A stretch of DNA of 58,601 bases from Aquitalea magnusonii (GTDB lineage: Bacteria; Pseudomonadota; Gammaproteobacteria; Burkholderiales; Chromobacteriaceae): positions 1 through 58,601 of the forward strand of contig NZ_QJKC01000020.1 of assembly GCF_003202035.1 (NCBI RefSeq), in the 5' to 3' direction. A model generated the notes under the pieces. The model made no database searches. It was not told the origin of the DNA and saw only the letters and a list, made by a program, of their open reading frames with translations. The first letter of the stretch is position 1; each line of letters begins with the position of its first letter. Of the stretch, positions 30,843 through 38,587 are shown piece by piece. The position numbers and the translations under genes are program-made.

Positions 30843-31013
30843 ATGAGTGATGCTGAAAATAATTCCGTATCTGCGGTGACACCCCTGGCACGTGAAGAGA
30901 TCGCTTCTAGCGTCCAAGCTGCGCTGGTAAACCTTGATCTGATGGAAGATCTGGTGTTCAAGTACTTTCAGCGGATGCGCAAGAACCTGACGGACCTGCA
31001 CCAAAACCTATAA
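30843..31013 (+). CDS. Small helical protein of unknown function
   Basis: The 56-residue product (MSDAENNSVSAVTPLAREEI ... LMEDLVFKYFQRMRKNLTDL HQNL) begins at ATG 30843 with GGGAG upstream and is probably two helices. It is monocistronic: a strong terminator follows and the operator-bearing promoter of the next operon lies just beyond. A longer frame from 30735 is rejected because it crosses poor-coding A+T-rich DNA. A regulatory role (small antirepressor or similar) is conceivable but not shown. Confidence 0.6.
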   Translation: MSDAENNSVSAVTPLAREEIASSVQAALVNLDLMEDLVFKYFQRMRKNLTDLHQNL

Positions 31014-31032
31014 GCCAGGCATGGCTCATCAG

Positions 31033-31055
31033 ACCGCCCTGTGGCGGTTTTTTTT
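31033..31055 (+). terminator. Intrinsic terminator after the 56-residue gene
   Basis: ACCGCC-CTGT-GGCGGT followed by a run of eight T: a perfect 6-bp stem with strong U-tract, isolating the small gene from the rightward operon. Confidence 0.9.
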
Positions 31056-31066
31056 CGCCACAAAAG

Positions 31067-31127
31067 CAAGAAACTCTTTATCCAAGTAAAGAAACACTTG
31101 AACTATGTAAAGAAATACTTGTATAGT
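31067..31127 (+). promoter_or_regulatory. Rightward early promoter with three operators 21 bp apart
   Basis: TTGAAC (31098-31103) and TATAGT (31122-31127), 18 bp apart, form the promoter. Three related 13-mers start at 31067 (CAAGAAACTCTTT), 31088 (AAAGAAACACTTG) and 31109 (AAAGAAATACTTG), spaced exactly 21 bp, i.e. two helical turns. The last two overlap the -35 and the spacer. The first is identical to the site at 28524 beside the repressor gene, so the same repressor should act at both places. Confidence 0.8.
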
Positions 31128-31164
31128 GACCTCACCTACACAGCTCCACATGCAGGAGAGGCAC

Positions 31165-31308
31165 ATGAAAACCTACCTAGTAACAGTCACTGAACGGGAC
31201 GGACGGCGCTACGTCGTTGCCGCTCTCGCAACCAGCACCTGCGACGCCTGCATGCAGGTGCTTGAGCAGCTGGGCCGCATCGTCGGCATTTCGGGGCGAC
31301 GCGCATGA
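31165..31308 (+). CDS. First gene of rightward operon: small protein, unknown
   Basis: The 47-residue product (MKTYLVTVTERDGRRYVVAA LATSTCDACMQVLEQLGRIV) starts at ATG 31165 behind GGAGAGG. It looks like a small alpha/beta protein similar to host-takeover or killer-type proteins in position only. It overlaps the next gene start (ATGA). An upstream in-frame start at 31126 falls in the -10 region of the promoter and is rejected. Confidence 0.65.
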   Translation: MKTYLVTVTERDGRRYVVAALATSTCDACMQVLEQLGRIVGISGRRA

Positions 31309-31400
31309 AAACCCTGAAATACATCTTTGGCGCAGTGCTGCTGACGGCGGCCTTCTTTACCGCAATGGGCTTTGCCCAGGCGCTGGAGCAGTTGCCATGA
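31305..31400 (+). CDS. 31-residue membrane or exported peptide
   Basis: ATG 31305 to TGA 31398-31400 encodes MKTLKYIFGAVLLTAAFFTA MGFAQALEQLP: a basic start and one hydrophobic segment. It overlaps the genes on both sides by 4 bases (ATGA), which strongly supports its translation. Such tiny one-helix proteins at the head of phage early operons are often inhibitors of host processes, but nothing in the sequence fixes a role. Confidence 0.65.
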   Translation: MKTLKYIFGAVLLTAAFFTAMGFAQALEQLP

Positions 31401-31693
31401 GCCTGTCCCAGTTATCCGCCGCAGTCATCCAGCTGATGCGCCAAGCAGAACTAGTGCGCGGCTACCAGCGTGGTGAGGTCACGCTGGAGTTTGACGGCTT
31501 CGCCCTGGTGGTGCGCGGCCATTACACCCCAGCAGAGCGACCCGCGGCATTCCACCCCGGCCAGCCGGCCGGCTTCGAAGTAACCGAAGTGTTTCTGGCA
31601 GACAGCGCGACCGACGCGGCCGAGCTGTTCGACTGTGCCGCGCTCAGCGTGGCCGTGCTGGAGCATCTGAATTCACAGGAAAAAGCAGCATGA
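31397..31693 (+). CDS. Phage protein of unknown function
   Basis: The 98-residue product (MSLSQLSAAVIQLMRQAELV RGYQRGEVTLEFDGFALVVR) has an N-terminal helix followed by beta strands and a C-terminal helix with DCAALSVAVLEHLNSQ. It is coupled by 4-bp overlaps to the 31-residue gene before and the exonuclease after. No family recognised. A host-nuclease inhibitor or exonuclease partner would be plausible from position alone. Confidence 0.6.
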   Translation: MSLSQLSAAVIQLMRQAELVRGYQRGEVTLEFDGFALVVRGHYTPAERPAAFHPGQPAGFEVTEVFLADSATDAAELFDCAALSVAVLEHLNSQEKAA

Positions 31694-32523
31694 ACGCACC
31701 ATTCACTATGAAACCGTCCGTGACGGTACGCGCCAGCTCGCTGGCAGAACTCTTCGACTGTCCGGCACGCTGGGAGGCCAAGCAACTGCTGCGCATGCGT
31801 ATGCCGTCGTCTGGCGCCGCCCGCCTGGGCACTGCCATTCACGCCGGTACCGCGCTGTTTGACCAAGCCAAGCTGGATGGCAACCCACTGACCCCGTCCG
31901 AGGCTGCTGGCGCACTGATCGACGCGCTGTATGCCAAGGATGATGAGCAGGGCAACGGTGAGGTGGATTGGGGCGATACCGACCCGAACGCCGCCGAAAA
32001 GATTGGCCTGACCCTGCATTCCCGCTACTGCCACGAAATCGCACCCAAGCAGGATTACGTGGGCGTGGAAGTGCCGTGTGAAGCGCTGGAAATCACCGAC
32101 CTTGGCTTGGTGCTGACCGGCACCACCGACCGGATCTATCGCAACGTGGATGGCGAGCTGGGCATCGCCGACTTGAAGTCTGGCGCCCGCGCCGTGGGCA
32201 GTGATGGCATCGCTGTCACCAGCGGCCACGGCCCGCAGATGGGTGTGTATGAGCTGATCGCCGAGTTTGCCGTCGGCCAGGCGCTGACCGCACCGGCCCA
32301 GATCATCGGCCTGAACACCGGCAAGACCGCCGCCAGCCAGAAGGTAGGCGTGGGCCTGATCAGCAATGCCCGTGAGGCGCTGATCGGTGACGAAGACAGC
32401 CCCGGCCTGCTGCAGCACGCCAGCCACATCATTCACAGCGGCCAGTTCTACGGCAATTCGAAGTCGATGTATTGCTCCGCCAAGTATTGCCCGCGCCACC
32501 CCACCTGCAAGTTCAAAGGATAA
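31690..32523 (+). CDS. Cas4/RecB-like PD-(D/E)XK exonuclease
   Basis: The 277-residue product has nuclease motifs TGTTDRIYR (D147) and GIADLKSGA (D161, K163), and the helix AAEKIGLTLHSRYCHEI. C24 plus the C-terminal cluster CSAKYCPRHPTC (C262, C267, C273) would hold a 4Fe-4S cluster, as in Cas4 and AddB. It probably resects DNA ends to load the RecT-like protein encoded next. It is a Cas4-like fold used for phage recombination. No CRISPR array is nearby. Confidence 0.87.
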   Translation: MNAPFTMKPSVTVRASSLAELFDCPARWEAKQLLRMRMPSSGAARLGTAIHAGTALFDQAKLDGNPLTPSEAAGALIDALYAKDDEQGNGEVDWGDTDPNAAEKIGLTLHSRYCHEIAPKQDYVGVEVPCEALEITDLGLVLTGTTDRIYRNVDGELGIADLKSGARAVGSDGIAVTSGHGPQMGVYELIAEFAVGQALTAPAQIIGLNTGKTAASQKVGVGLISNAREALIGDEDSPGLLQHASHIIHSGQFYGNSKSMYCSAKYCPRHPTCKFKG

Positions 32524-32528
32524 GCACC

Positions 32529-33539
32529 ATGACTGCTGCACAAACCACCAACCTGCAGGCGCTGCGCCAGCCTGCCGCTCAAGCGAGTAACGTCCCGGCC
32601 GTGCATGCCGGCTTCTTCGACCTGCAGAGCTTCGAGCTGATGCAGCGTGTGTCCAAGGCCTTCGCGTCTTCCGACCTTGTGCCGCAGCAGTATCGCGGTG
32701 CCGACAAGATCGCCAACTGCATGATCGCCATGGATATGGCCCAGCGCATCGGCGCAAACCCGCTGATGGTGATGCAGAACCTGTACATCGTGCACGGCAC
32801 ACCAAGCTGGTCCAGCAAGTTCCTGATCGCCACCATCAATGCCTGCGGTCGCTTTTCGTCGCTGCGCTACGAGTGGAAGGGCGAACCGGGCGGTAAGGAC
32901 TATGGCTGCCGCGCCTGGGCAATTGAGAAGGCCACCGGTGAGCGGCTGGACGGCATCTGGGTCACCTGGGAAATGGTGCAAGCCGAAGGCTGGGCCAGCA
33001 AGAACGGCAGCAAGTGGAAAACGATGCCCGACCAGATGTTTGTCTACCGTGCAGCGGCCTTCTGGCAGCGCGCCTATGCGCCGGAACTGGGCATGGGCTT
33101 ACAGACTGCGGAAGAGGTCGGCGACGTTTTCGACGCTGCCCCGGATGCCAGTGGCAACTACGTCGTCACCAGCGAGGATCTGCGCCAGCAGGGTGCCCCG
33201 GCGGAAAAGACCGTGGCCAGCGACGAGCCGCCCTTTGATGTTGACACCACCACCGGTGAAGTCCTGACCCAGCAATCCGTTGCCCAGGGCTTGCGCCAGC
33301 AGCGTGAAGCCGAGCCGGTGCAGCAGCACCAGCAGGAAGAGCAGGGCAGCCAGCAGCAATCCGCCATGTTCGGTCTGGACGATGCGCTGGAGTCCGTCCG
33401 TCGCGGTGCATTCGATGAAGCCCGCGATATCGCCCGCAGCCTGAGCGAGAAGGATGCCCAGATCGTCGAGCAGACCATCGCCAATCAGCAGAAGGCAGGC
33501 GGCACCACCCGCGCCCGCCGCCAGCGCGACGTGGAGTAA
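32529..33539 (+). CDS. RecT-type single-strand annealing protein
   Basis: The 336-residue product contains GADKIANCMIAMDMAQRIGA NPLMVMQNLYIVHGTPSWSS followed by KFLIATINACGRFSSLRYEW, as in RecT-like annealing proteins that pair with phage exonucleases. The C-terminal third is Gln/Glu/Ala-rich (QQREAEPVQQHQQEEQGSQQ) and likely disordered, ending in a basic tail. It promotes strand annealing for recombination and concatemer formation. It begins 5 bp after the exonuclease stop. Confidence 0.85.
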   Translation: MTAAQTTNLQALRQPAAQASNVPAVHAGFFDLQSFELMQRVSKAFASSDLVPQQYRGADKIANCMIAMDMAQRIGANPLMVMQNLYIVHGTPSWSSKFLIATINACGRFSSLRYEWKGEPGGKDYGCRAWAIEKATGERLDGIWVTWEMVQAEGWASKNGSKWKTMPDQMFVYRAAAFWQRAYAPELGMGLQTAEEVGDVFDAAPDASGNYVVTSEDLRQQGAPAEKTVASDEPPFDVDTTTGEVLTQQSVAQGLRQQREAEPVQQHQQEEQGSQQQSAMFGLDDALESVRRGAFDEARDIARSLSEKDAQIVEQTIANQQKAGGTTRARRQRDVE

Positions 33540-33542
33540 GCC

Positions 33543-34223
33543 ATGTCCTTGTTCAACTTCCAAGGTAAAGCCGAGATCAAGCACTTCAACGCTCGGAAGG
33601 AAGGTCCGGACGAGGACAAGACCCTCGCTCTGGACCTCAAATTGACGGCGAAAACCGGAAGTGCGGCCCTGGTGTTCTTCGATGAGCACCTGGAAGGCTT
33701 CCTCTACCTGGACGGTACTGGCGCCGTCCGTAACCAGATGATGGAACCGCTGAAGTACAAGCATGAGGTGCAGGACTGCGAACTGGATATTGCTGGCTGC
33801 CGCTTCCATGGCGTGCGGGTCAGCAAATTCATGATCGAGCCGCAGGACGGTTACCAGCTCTGGTTGACCTGGCAGTGCAGCTTCCAGCCGACCAAAGACG
33901 AGTGCGCGATTCTGGCCGAGCTTCTGCAGGAAGAGGTGGATGTGGCCATCGCCGCTCAGCCGGATCTGTTCGGCGGCGAGCAGGCCACCCCCAGTGTGTC
34001 ATTTACGCAGGCCCTGATGGAAGACCACGGCCAGGATGACCCGCTTTTCCATGACGCCTGCCAGGCAGTGATGCAGACCGGCCGCGCCTCGATCTCCTCG
34101 GTGCAACGTCATTTGCGGATCGGCTACAACCGCGCCGCCCGGCTGATCGAGGGCATGGAGCAGGTTGGCATTGTCTCCCCCATGCAAAGCAATGGCAGCC
34201 GTGAAGTGCTGACCACACGATAA
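33543..34223 (+). CDS. Recombination-operon protein with C-terminal FtsK-gamma-like domain
   Basis: In this 226-residue product the first ~140 residues ([60 protein letters not shown]) are an unrecognised beta-rich domain found in phage recombination operons. The C-terminus ([60 protein letters not shown]) matches the winged-helix gamma domain of FtsK/SpoIIIE, which reads KOPS sequences and activates XerD. There is no FtsK motor. The domain could direct this protein to oriented sites or to the dif region. Confidence 0.85.
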   Translation: MSLFNFQGKAEIKHFNARKEGPDEDKTLALDLKLTAKTGSAALVFFDEHLEGFLYLDGTGAVRNQMMEPLKYKHEVQDCELDIAGCRFHGVRVSKFMIEPQDGYQLWLTWQCSFQPTKDECAILAELLQEEVDVAIAAQPDLFGGEQATPSVSFTQALMEDHGQDDPLFHDACQAVMQTGRASISSVQRHLRIGYNRAARLIEGMEQVGIVSPMQSNGSREVLTTR

Positions 34224-34232
34224 GGAACCACC

Positions 34233-34670
34233 ATGAAAACCAACGCTATCGATCTCATCCTGCTGGTCGCCGTCGCCGAGATGGCCATCACCAAGCTGGA
34301 GCAGGAAAACGCCAAGCTGCGCGAACACACCGCCGGATATGACCGTCTTAAGGCCGAGAATGGCCGCCTCAAGGGCCGTGAATCCAGTCTGGAAAACCGT
34401 ATTGCCAGCGCCGACGATACCACTCGCCACTACTGGACCTTGATTCAAGGGCACGTGGCCGAGATCAACCAGCTCAAGCAGCAGGTGCTTGAGTTGGGTC
34501 GCCAGAACATTGCCCTGGCCGCCCAGGCCGAAAGCGCCGCCATGCTGGAACAGGCGCTCGACAAGGCAAACCGCCGCATCGACGAACTGGAAGCTGCCCT
34601 GCAGGTTGAACGCCTGCCGGCCGCCAGCCGCGCCAATGTCATTGCCCTGATTCAGGAGAGAGCAGCATGA
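34233..34670 (+). CDS. Coiled-coil protein
   Basis: The 145-residue product is nearly all heptad-rich helix (EMAITKLEQENAKLREHTAG, RLKAENGRLKGRESSLENRI), then ILIQGHVAEINQLK-type repeats to the end. No enzyme motif. It lies between the FtsK-gamma protein and a small zinc-finger gene, whose start it overlaps (ATGA). It could be a structural partner of the SMC-like ATPase encoded two genes on. Confidence 0.65.
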   Translation: MKTNAIDLILLVAVAEMAITKLEQENAKLREHTAGYDRLKAENGRLKGRESSLENRIASADDTTRHYWTLIQGHVAEINQLKQQVLELGRQNIALAAQAESAAMLEQALDKANRRIDELEAALQVERLPAASRANVIALIQERAA

Positions 34671-34852
34671 CCAGTTTCAACACCCAGCCGAAGTGCCCGT
34701 ACTGCGGCAAGCCGATGGACAAGCCAGTCAGCCGCAAGATCATCGACCGCGCTTACGACCAGATCACGCGCCGTCAATACGTCCGCACCCGCATGGTTGA
34801 GTTCTGCTCGAAAGAGTGCGGTGGCAACTACCAAATGGGATGCGAGGGCTAA
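34667..34852 (+). CDS. Small zinc-ribbon protein
   Basis: The 61-residue product has CPYCGKPM near the start and FCSKECGGNYQMGCEG at the end, two Cys pairs that probably form one zinc site, with a basic segment between (SRKIIDRAYDQITRRQYVRT). Such ribbons often mediate DNA or protein contacts in phage recombination operons. Function unknown. It overlaps the coiled-coil gene by 4 bp. Confidence 0.65.
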   Translation: MTSFNTQPKCPYCGKPMDKPVSRKIIDRAYDQITRRQYVRTRMVEFCSKECGGNYQMGCEG

Positions 34853-34855
34853 GCC

Positions 34856-36688
34856 ATGAAAATCAAATCCATCAAAATTGCCAACTTCGAAGGCCTGCGC
34901 ACTGCTGACATGCAGCTGCATGCCCCGATCACCATGGTTTCCGGCAAGAACGGTACCGGCAAATCCAGCCTCCGCGATGCGGTGGTTATGGCCCTGTCTG
35001 GCCAGCCCACCCGCGTCAGCTTGAAGAAGGACTACGGCCAGCTGGTGGCTGAAGGCTCCAAGGCCGGCAGCATCGAGCTGCACCTGGCCGACGGCCGCCG
35101 CTCCGAAACAACCCTGCCGGATGGTGGCACTACCTTCTTCGGCAACCAGATCGAGGATCCGGCAAAGGCCCGGGCAGGCCTGCCGTTCGTGCTGAACCCG
35201 GCTGCCTTTGCTGCCGCCACGGCCGACGGCCGCCGCTCCGCGCTGTACGCGCTGACCGGCTGCGCTGGCGGTACCGATGAAGCGCAGAAGCGCTTGCTAG
35301 AGCGCGGTGCCGACCAGGGCAAGATCGACGCCGTGCTGCCGCTGGTGCTCGTTGGCTTTCCCGAGGCTGAGAAGCATGCCAAGCAGCGCGCTACTGAGGC
35401 CAAGGGCGCATGGCGCGCGGTGACCGGTGAAACCTACGGCGACAAGAAGGCCGAGGGCTGGAAATCCGGCAAGCCTCCCGTTGACCTGGAAGCTGCCCAG
35501 CTGTGTGAGCAAGATCTGGCCTCTCTGGATGCCCAGATTGCCCAGGCCCAGCAGGACATGGGCACACTGCGCGCCCGTCACCAGGCCAGCGCCGGCCGGG
35601 CAGGGCAGATCGCCCAGCTGACCGAGCTGGCAGGCAAAGTGGACAGCATCAGCAAAAAGCTGGCAGCTGATGAAGCCGACCTGGTCAGCGTGCGTGACCG
35701 TGTGGCTGAGATCAGCGCCGGCCCGGCCGAGCGCAAGGGGCTTGTGCATGATCTGGCCCGCGCGCTGAATGCGACCCTCTGCATGGCGATACCATTTGGC
35801 GACATGACAACCGAGCAGCGTAGTCACCTCAAGTTTTCCAGCGAGACGCTAGAGCAGTACAAGGCACAGCACGGCCCGGTGGACGAAGAGGGCGCGCCAG
35901 CCAGCGCCGCCGATATCGCCAGCCTGCCGGAGCTGCAGCGCTCCCTAGCCATGATGGAGCGCACGGTTGCCAACGACCAGCGCGACCTGAAGCTTGCCCA
36001 AGACGCCGCCGTGCAGCTGAAGGTGCTGCAAGAGCAGGATGGCGGTGAGGCCGTCACCGAGACGCAGCTGTCCGCCGCCAGAGAGCGCATCAACACCCTG
36101 ATGGCCAGCCGAAAGAAGATGGCCAGCGACATGGATACCCTGCGCGCCAGCCAGCGCGCGGCCGCCGAAGCCGACAAGAAGACCAAGGACGCCGGTAAGC
36201 ATCACGCAGATGTGCAGGGCTGGACTCTGATTGCCGATGCACTGGCCCCGGATGGCATCCCGGGCGAGATCCTGGCCGATTCCCTGCGCCCGGTGAACGA
36301 CATGCTGCATACCCTTTCGCGGGATGCTGGCTGGGCGCGCGTGGCGATCAGCCGCGACATGGACATCACAGCTGACGGTCGTGCTTATGGCTTGCTGTCC
36401 GAATCTGAGCAGTGGCGTACGGATACCCTGCTTGCGCTGATGATTGCCCAGTTGTCCGAACTGAGGCTGGTGGTGCTGGATCGCTTCGACGTGCTGGACT
36501 TGCTAGGCCGTTCCCAGCTGCTGGACTTGCTGTGCGACCTGGCCGAGGGCGGCGCGCTGGATAGCGCTGTGGTGTGCGGGACTATGAAGAAAGCCATGCC
36601 GAGTGACGAGCTGATCGGTTCCTTCTGGATCGAAAACGGGGAAGTGCTGGCCGTGGCCGGTGCTGAAGAGGAAAGGATGGCGGCGTGA
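34856..36688 (+). CDS. RecF/SbcC-like (SMC-type) ATPase
   Basis: The 610-residue product starts MKIKSIKIANFEGLRTADMQ with Walker A GKNGTGKS (30-37). Two long coiled-coil stretches run through the middle. The C-terminal head has a signature-like LLSESEQWR and Walker B LRLVVLDRFDVLD. The Asp-Arg replacing the usual Asp-Glu in Walker B is a family peculiarity of such phage ATPases. It probably organises DNA ends together with the exonuclease/RecT pair. It overlaps the next gene by GTGA coupling. Confidence 0.85.
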   Translation: MKIKSIKIANFEGLRTADMQLHAPITMVSGKNGTGKSSLRDAVVMALSGQPTRVSLKKDYGQLVAEGSKAGSIELHLADGRRSETTLPDGGTTFFGNQIEDPAKARAGLPFVLNPAAFAAATADGRRSALYALTGCAGGTDEAQKRLLERGADQGKIDAVLPLVLVGFPEAEKHAKQRATEAKGAWRAVTGETYGDKKAEGWKSGKPPVDLEAAQLCEQDLASLDAQIAQAQQDMGTLRARHQASAGRAGQIAQLTELAGKVDSISKKLAADEADLVSVRDRVAEISAGPAERKGLVHDLARALNATLCMAIPFGDMTTEQRSHLKFSSETLEQYKAQHGPVDEEGAPASAADIASLPELQRSLAMMERTVANDQRDLKLAQDAAVQLKVLQEQDGGEAVTETQLSAARERINTLMASRKKMASDMDTLRASQRAAAEADKKTKDAGKHHADVQGWTLIADALAPDGIPGEILADSLRPVNDMLHTLSRDAGWARVAISRDMDITADGRAYGLLSESEQWRTDTLLALMIAQLSELRLVVLDRFDVLDLLGRSQLLDLLCDLAEGGALDSAVVCGTMKKAMPSDELIGSFWIENGEVLAVAGAEEERMAA

Positions 36689-36954
36689 GCCTCCTAACCG
36701 AAGTTGGTCGTGCGGCCATCGCCTTGGACGAAGCCATCAAGGTACGAACCAAGGCGAAGGCTATACGAGCCAAGCTGTTGAAAGAGTATTCGAGCGAAAC
36801 CGGCGAATGGTTTGAGGGGAGCACGTGCGATGAAGACCAACCCATCGTAGATGCCCACGCCGCCTATAAGACCGCAAACGCAGAAGTCGCCAAGTTGCGC
36901 GGATTGTTTCGTCGATCAGTAAACAAATACAGGAAATCGGAGGGAATGGCATGA
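36685..36954 (+). CDS. Small helical phage protein, unknown
   Basis: The 89-residue product begins with GTG (GTGA overlap with the ATPase stop): MSLLTEVGRAAIALDEAIKV, then a basic helix (RTKAKAIRAKLLKEYSSETG), and ends ALRGLFRRSVNKYRK-like. It is highly charged with no metal or membrane motifs. The ATGA overlap with the next gene supports coding. Function unknown. Confidence 0.6.
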   Translation: MSLLTEVGRAAIALDEAIKVRTKAKAIRAKLLKEYSSETGEWFEGSTCDEDQPIVDAHAAYKTANAEVAKLRGLFRRSVNKYRKSEGMA

Positions 36955-37118
36955 ACCTCTACGGCCAAGGAATGGACGACGCCCACGCCGGCAAGCAACC
37001 GTCCGAAGAACACTGCGACCAGCCGTACTACATGCACGGCTGGAACACCGGCCGCCGCGACTATGACCTTACCGGTCGTATGTGGAGGATGGCTACACCC
37101 GTTACCAGGCCGCTGTGA
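36951..37118 (+). CDS. Rmf/CrpP-like small protein
   Basis: The 55-residue product begins MNLYGQGMDDAHAGKQPSEE and continues HCDQPYYMHGWNTGRRDYDL. The pattern 'G..DA..G......C..P.Y..GW..GRRD' matches ribosome-modulation-factor-like proteins common in phages (CrpP-type). The last ten residues look random. In the +2 frame, codons at 37082-37156 read more like protein (EDGYTRYQAAVMAGLRDPDE), so a frameshift near 37080 may have truncated or split this gene. Confidence 0.65.
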   Translation: MNLYGQGMDDAHAGKQPSEEHCDQPYYMHGWNTGRRDYDLTGRMWRMATPVTRPL

Positions 37119-37157
37119 TGGCTGGCCTGCGTGATCCTGATGAGGCGAGGGATTGAG

Positions 37158-37655
37158 ATGGGAAAATTTTGCGAATCACTTGGCCGACTACGCCTGGCAT
37201 CCCATCCGATGCAGCGTCAGCGCGGTAGTGAAAAGGGAATGGTGACCGTCCAGAAGGAAGACATCCAAGAGCTGCTGAATCACTTCGACCGCCTGGATGC
37301 GGAGGTTCGTAGCCGCGCACAGCCAGCATGCCCCACTTGCGGTGGCCACGGAATGGTAGGTGGCCCGAGCTACCGGGAGCCGGATGAAGGTGGCCAGCCG
37401 TGCCCGGATTGCTCCAAGCCTGGTGCTGATGTGGTGGCATTGCCTGCGGATTGGGTTCGTGGCCTGCTGCTTGGTGATCGCCAGCACCATAATGCAATCC
37501 GTGAGTTGCTTGCTTCCCCGCCCACGCATGCAGTGCCGGATGAAATCGACTGCGACAACGCGCCATGGATGTCAGCCGACACCGAACCGGACATTGCTTA
37601 TGCGAATGGCTGGAACGCATGCCGTGCAGCAATGCTCGCCAAGGGGGTGAAGTGA
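37158..37655 (+). CDS. Phage protein with CxxC zinc motif
   Basis: The 165-residue product starts at ATG 37158 behind GAGGG. It holds a CPTCGGHGMVGG ... CPDC pair, half of a DnaJ-type zinc module, followed by a helical part and a C-terminal 'ANGWNACRAAMLA' motif that recurs in small phage proteins. A shorter form from 37239 is possible. Function not known; the gene is the last before two HTH-type genes. Confidence 0.6.
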   Translation: MGKFCESLGRLRLASHPMQRQRGSEKGMVTVQKEDIQELLNHFDRLDAEVRSRAQPACPTCGGHGMVGGPSYREPDEGGQPCPDCSKPGADVVALPADWVRGLLLGDRQHHNAIRELLASPPTHAVPDEIDCDNAPWMSADTEPDIAYANGWNACRAAMLAKGVK

Positions 37656-37885
37656 TGGACCTCGAATCCTACGCCATCTCCTGCGCCCATTCTGATATCG
37701 AGGTCAACTGCATCGAGATGAGCCGTTATAAGGGGCAGCGCCGGATCTACAGCATGGCCGCGCTGAGCCTGTTCGATAAAGAAGCTCTTTCCTTCCCGAT
37801 ATCCCTTCTGGTCGACAAGGGGCTGGCGGTTATCCGTGGTGATGAAATTGAGCTGCTGCGGTACGCAACAAAGGGAGGTAAATGA
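37655..37885 (+). CDS. Small phage protein, unknown
   Basis: The 76-residue product (MDLESYAISCAHSDIEVNCI ... YSMAALSLFDKEALSFPISL LVDKGLAVIRGDEIELLRYA) looks like a small winged-helix-like fold, with a C-terminal 'LVDKGLAVIRGDEIELL'. Its ATG overlaps the previous stop by one base and it ends in a GGAGG-containing sequence that serves the next gene. No family identified. Confidence 0.55.
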   Translation: MDLESYAISCAHSDIEVNCIEMSRYKGQRRIYSMAALSLFDKEALSFPISLLVDKGLAVIRGDEIELLRYATKGGK

Positions 37886-38316
37886 TGGACACCACCCGAC
37901 TCGGCCCGAACCAGCGCCGCGCGCTGCAGCTGCTCCAGCAGTCGCAGGCCGGCCTGACCCGCACGGAGCTCCAGACACAGCTGGCTATCCCGGACCTGCG
38001 CACAATGCAGACCATGCTCAAGGCGTTGCGCCATCGAGGGCTGATCCATATCGCCACCTGGCGCTATGAGTCGGCCGGCGCCAGTTGCCCGGCTTGCCGG
38101 GTGTTTGTGTACGGCCCAGGCAAGGATGCGCCAAGGCCCGTCGCCCTGGGCAAAGAGGAATGCCGGCAGCGGTACCGGAACAAGATTGGCCGGAAGCTCT
38201 ACAACAGGGTAGGCGAAGCAAGAAAGAAGGGGGCCACGCGCATCGTGATCGATGGCGTGACTGTCTGGCAGAAAGGTATGGGCTTTGCCCGCGTGAATAA
38301 GGAAAACAGGGTATGA
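37885..38316 (+). CDS. Winged-helix DNA-binding phage protein
   Basis: The 143-residue product starts MDTTRLGPNQRRALQLLQQS and forms a winged helix (GLTRTELQTQLAIPDLRTMQ TMLKALRHRGLIHIATWRYE). A CPACRV pair and a basic C-terminus (NKIGRKLYNRVGEARKKGAT) follow. It is likely a DNA-binding regulator or endonuclease accessory of the late part of the operon. A first ATG three bases upstream exists; GGAGG spacing favours 37885. Confidence 0.6.
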   Translation: MDTTRLGPNQRRALQLLQQSQAGLTRTELQTQLAIPDLRTMQTMLKALRHRGLIHIATWRYESAGASCPACRVFVYGPGKDAPRPVALGKEECRQRYRNKIGRKLYNRVGEARKKGATRIVIDGVTVWQKGMGFARVNKENRV

Positions 38317-38570
38317 ACACGATGAAACGAACAATTCGACGCGACGAACTGCGCAAGATGGTCCCGCTGGCCGATTCGACGATCTACGAGATGGAGCGCA
38401 ACGGTAAATTTCCGAAGCGCTTCAATTTGACCTCGCGCTGCGTGGTGTGGGATTACGACGAGGTGGTGGCCTGGATCGAGGCGCGCAAGGAAGCCGCCAA
38501 CGACGTAGAAAAAGCGCCGGGGCCGGATGTCCACCAGCGCAAGACGCGGCCCACCAAGAAAGCCGCATGA
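38313..38570 (+). CDS. AlpA-family regulator / excisionase
   Basis: The 85-residue product (MNTMKRTIRRDELRKMVPLA DSTIYEMERNGKFPKRFNLT) has the AlpA/MerR-like wing (CVVWDYDEVVAWIEARKEAA) that P4-type phages and islands use as excisionase and integrase-gene activator. It lies at the end of the rightward operon, tail-to-tail with the integrase gene 17 bp away. That position fits control of excision upon induction. Confidence 0.85.
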   Translation: MNTMKRTIRRDELRKMVPLADSTIYEMERNGKFPKRFNLTSRCVVWDYDEVVAWIEARKEAANDVEKAPGPDVHQRKTRPTKKAA

Positions 38571-38587
38571 GCATTACCGGGCCGGGG

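Noticed and set aside
31690-32523. Cas4 as part of a CRISPR-Cas locus
   Set aside because: No other cas gene or array nearby; it is followed by a RecT-type gene, the usual phage recombination context.
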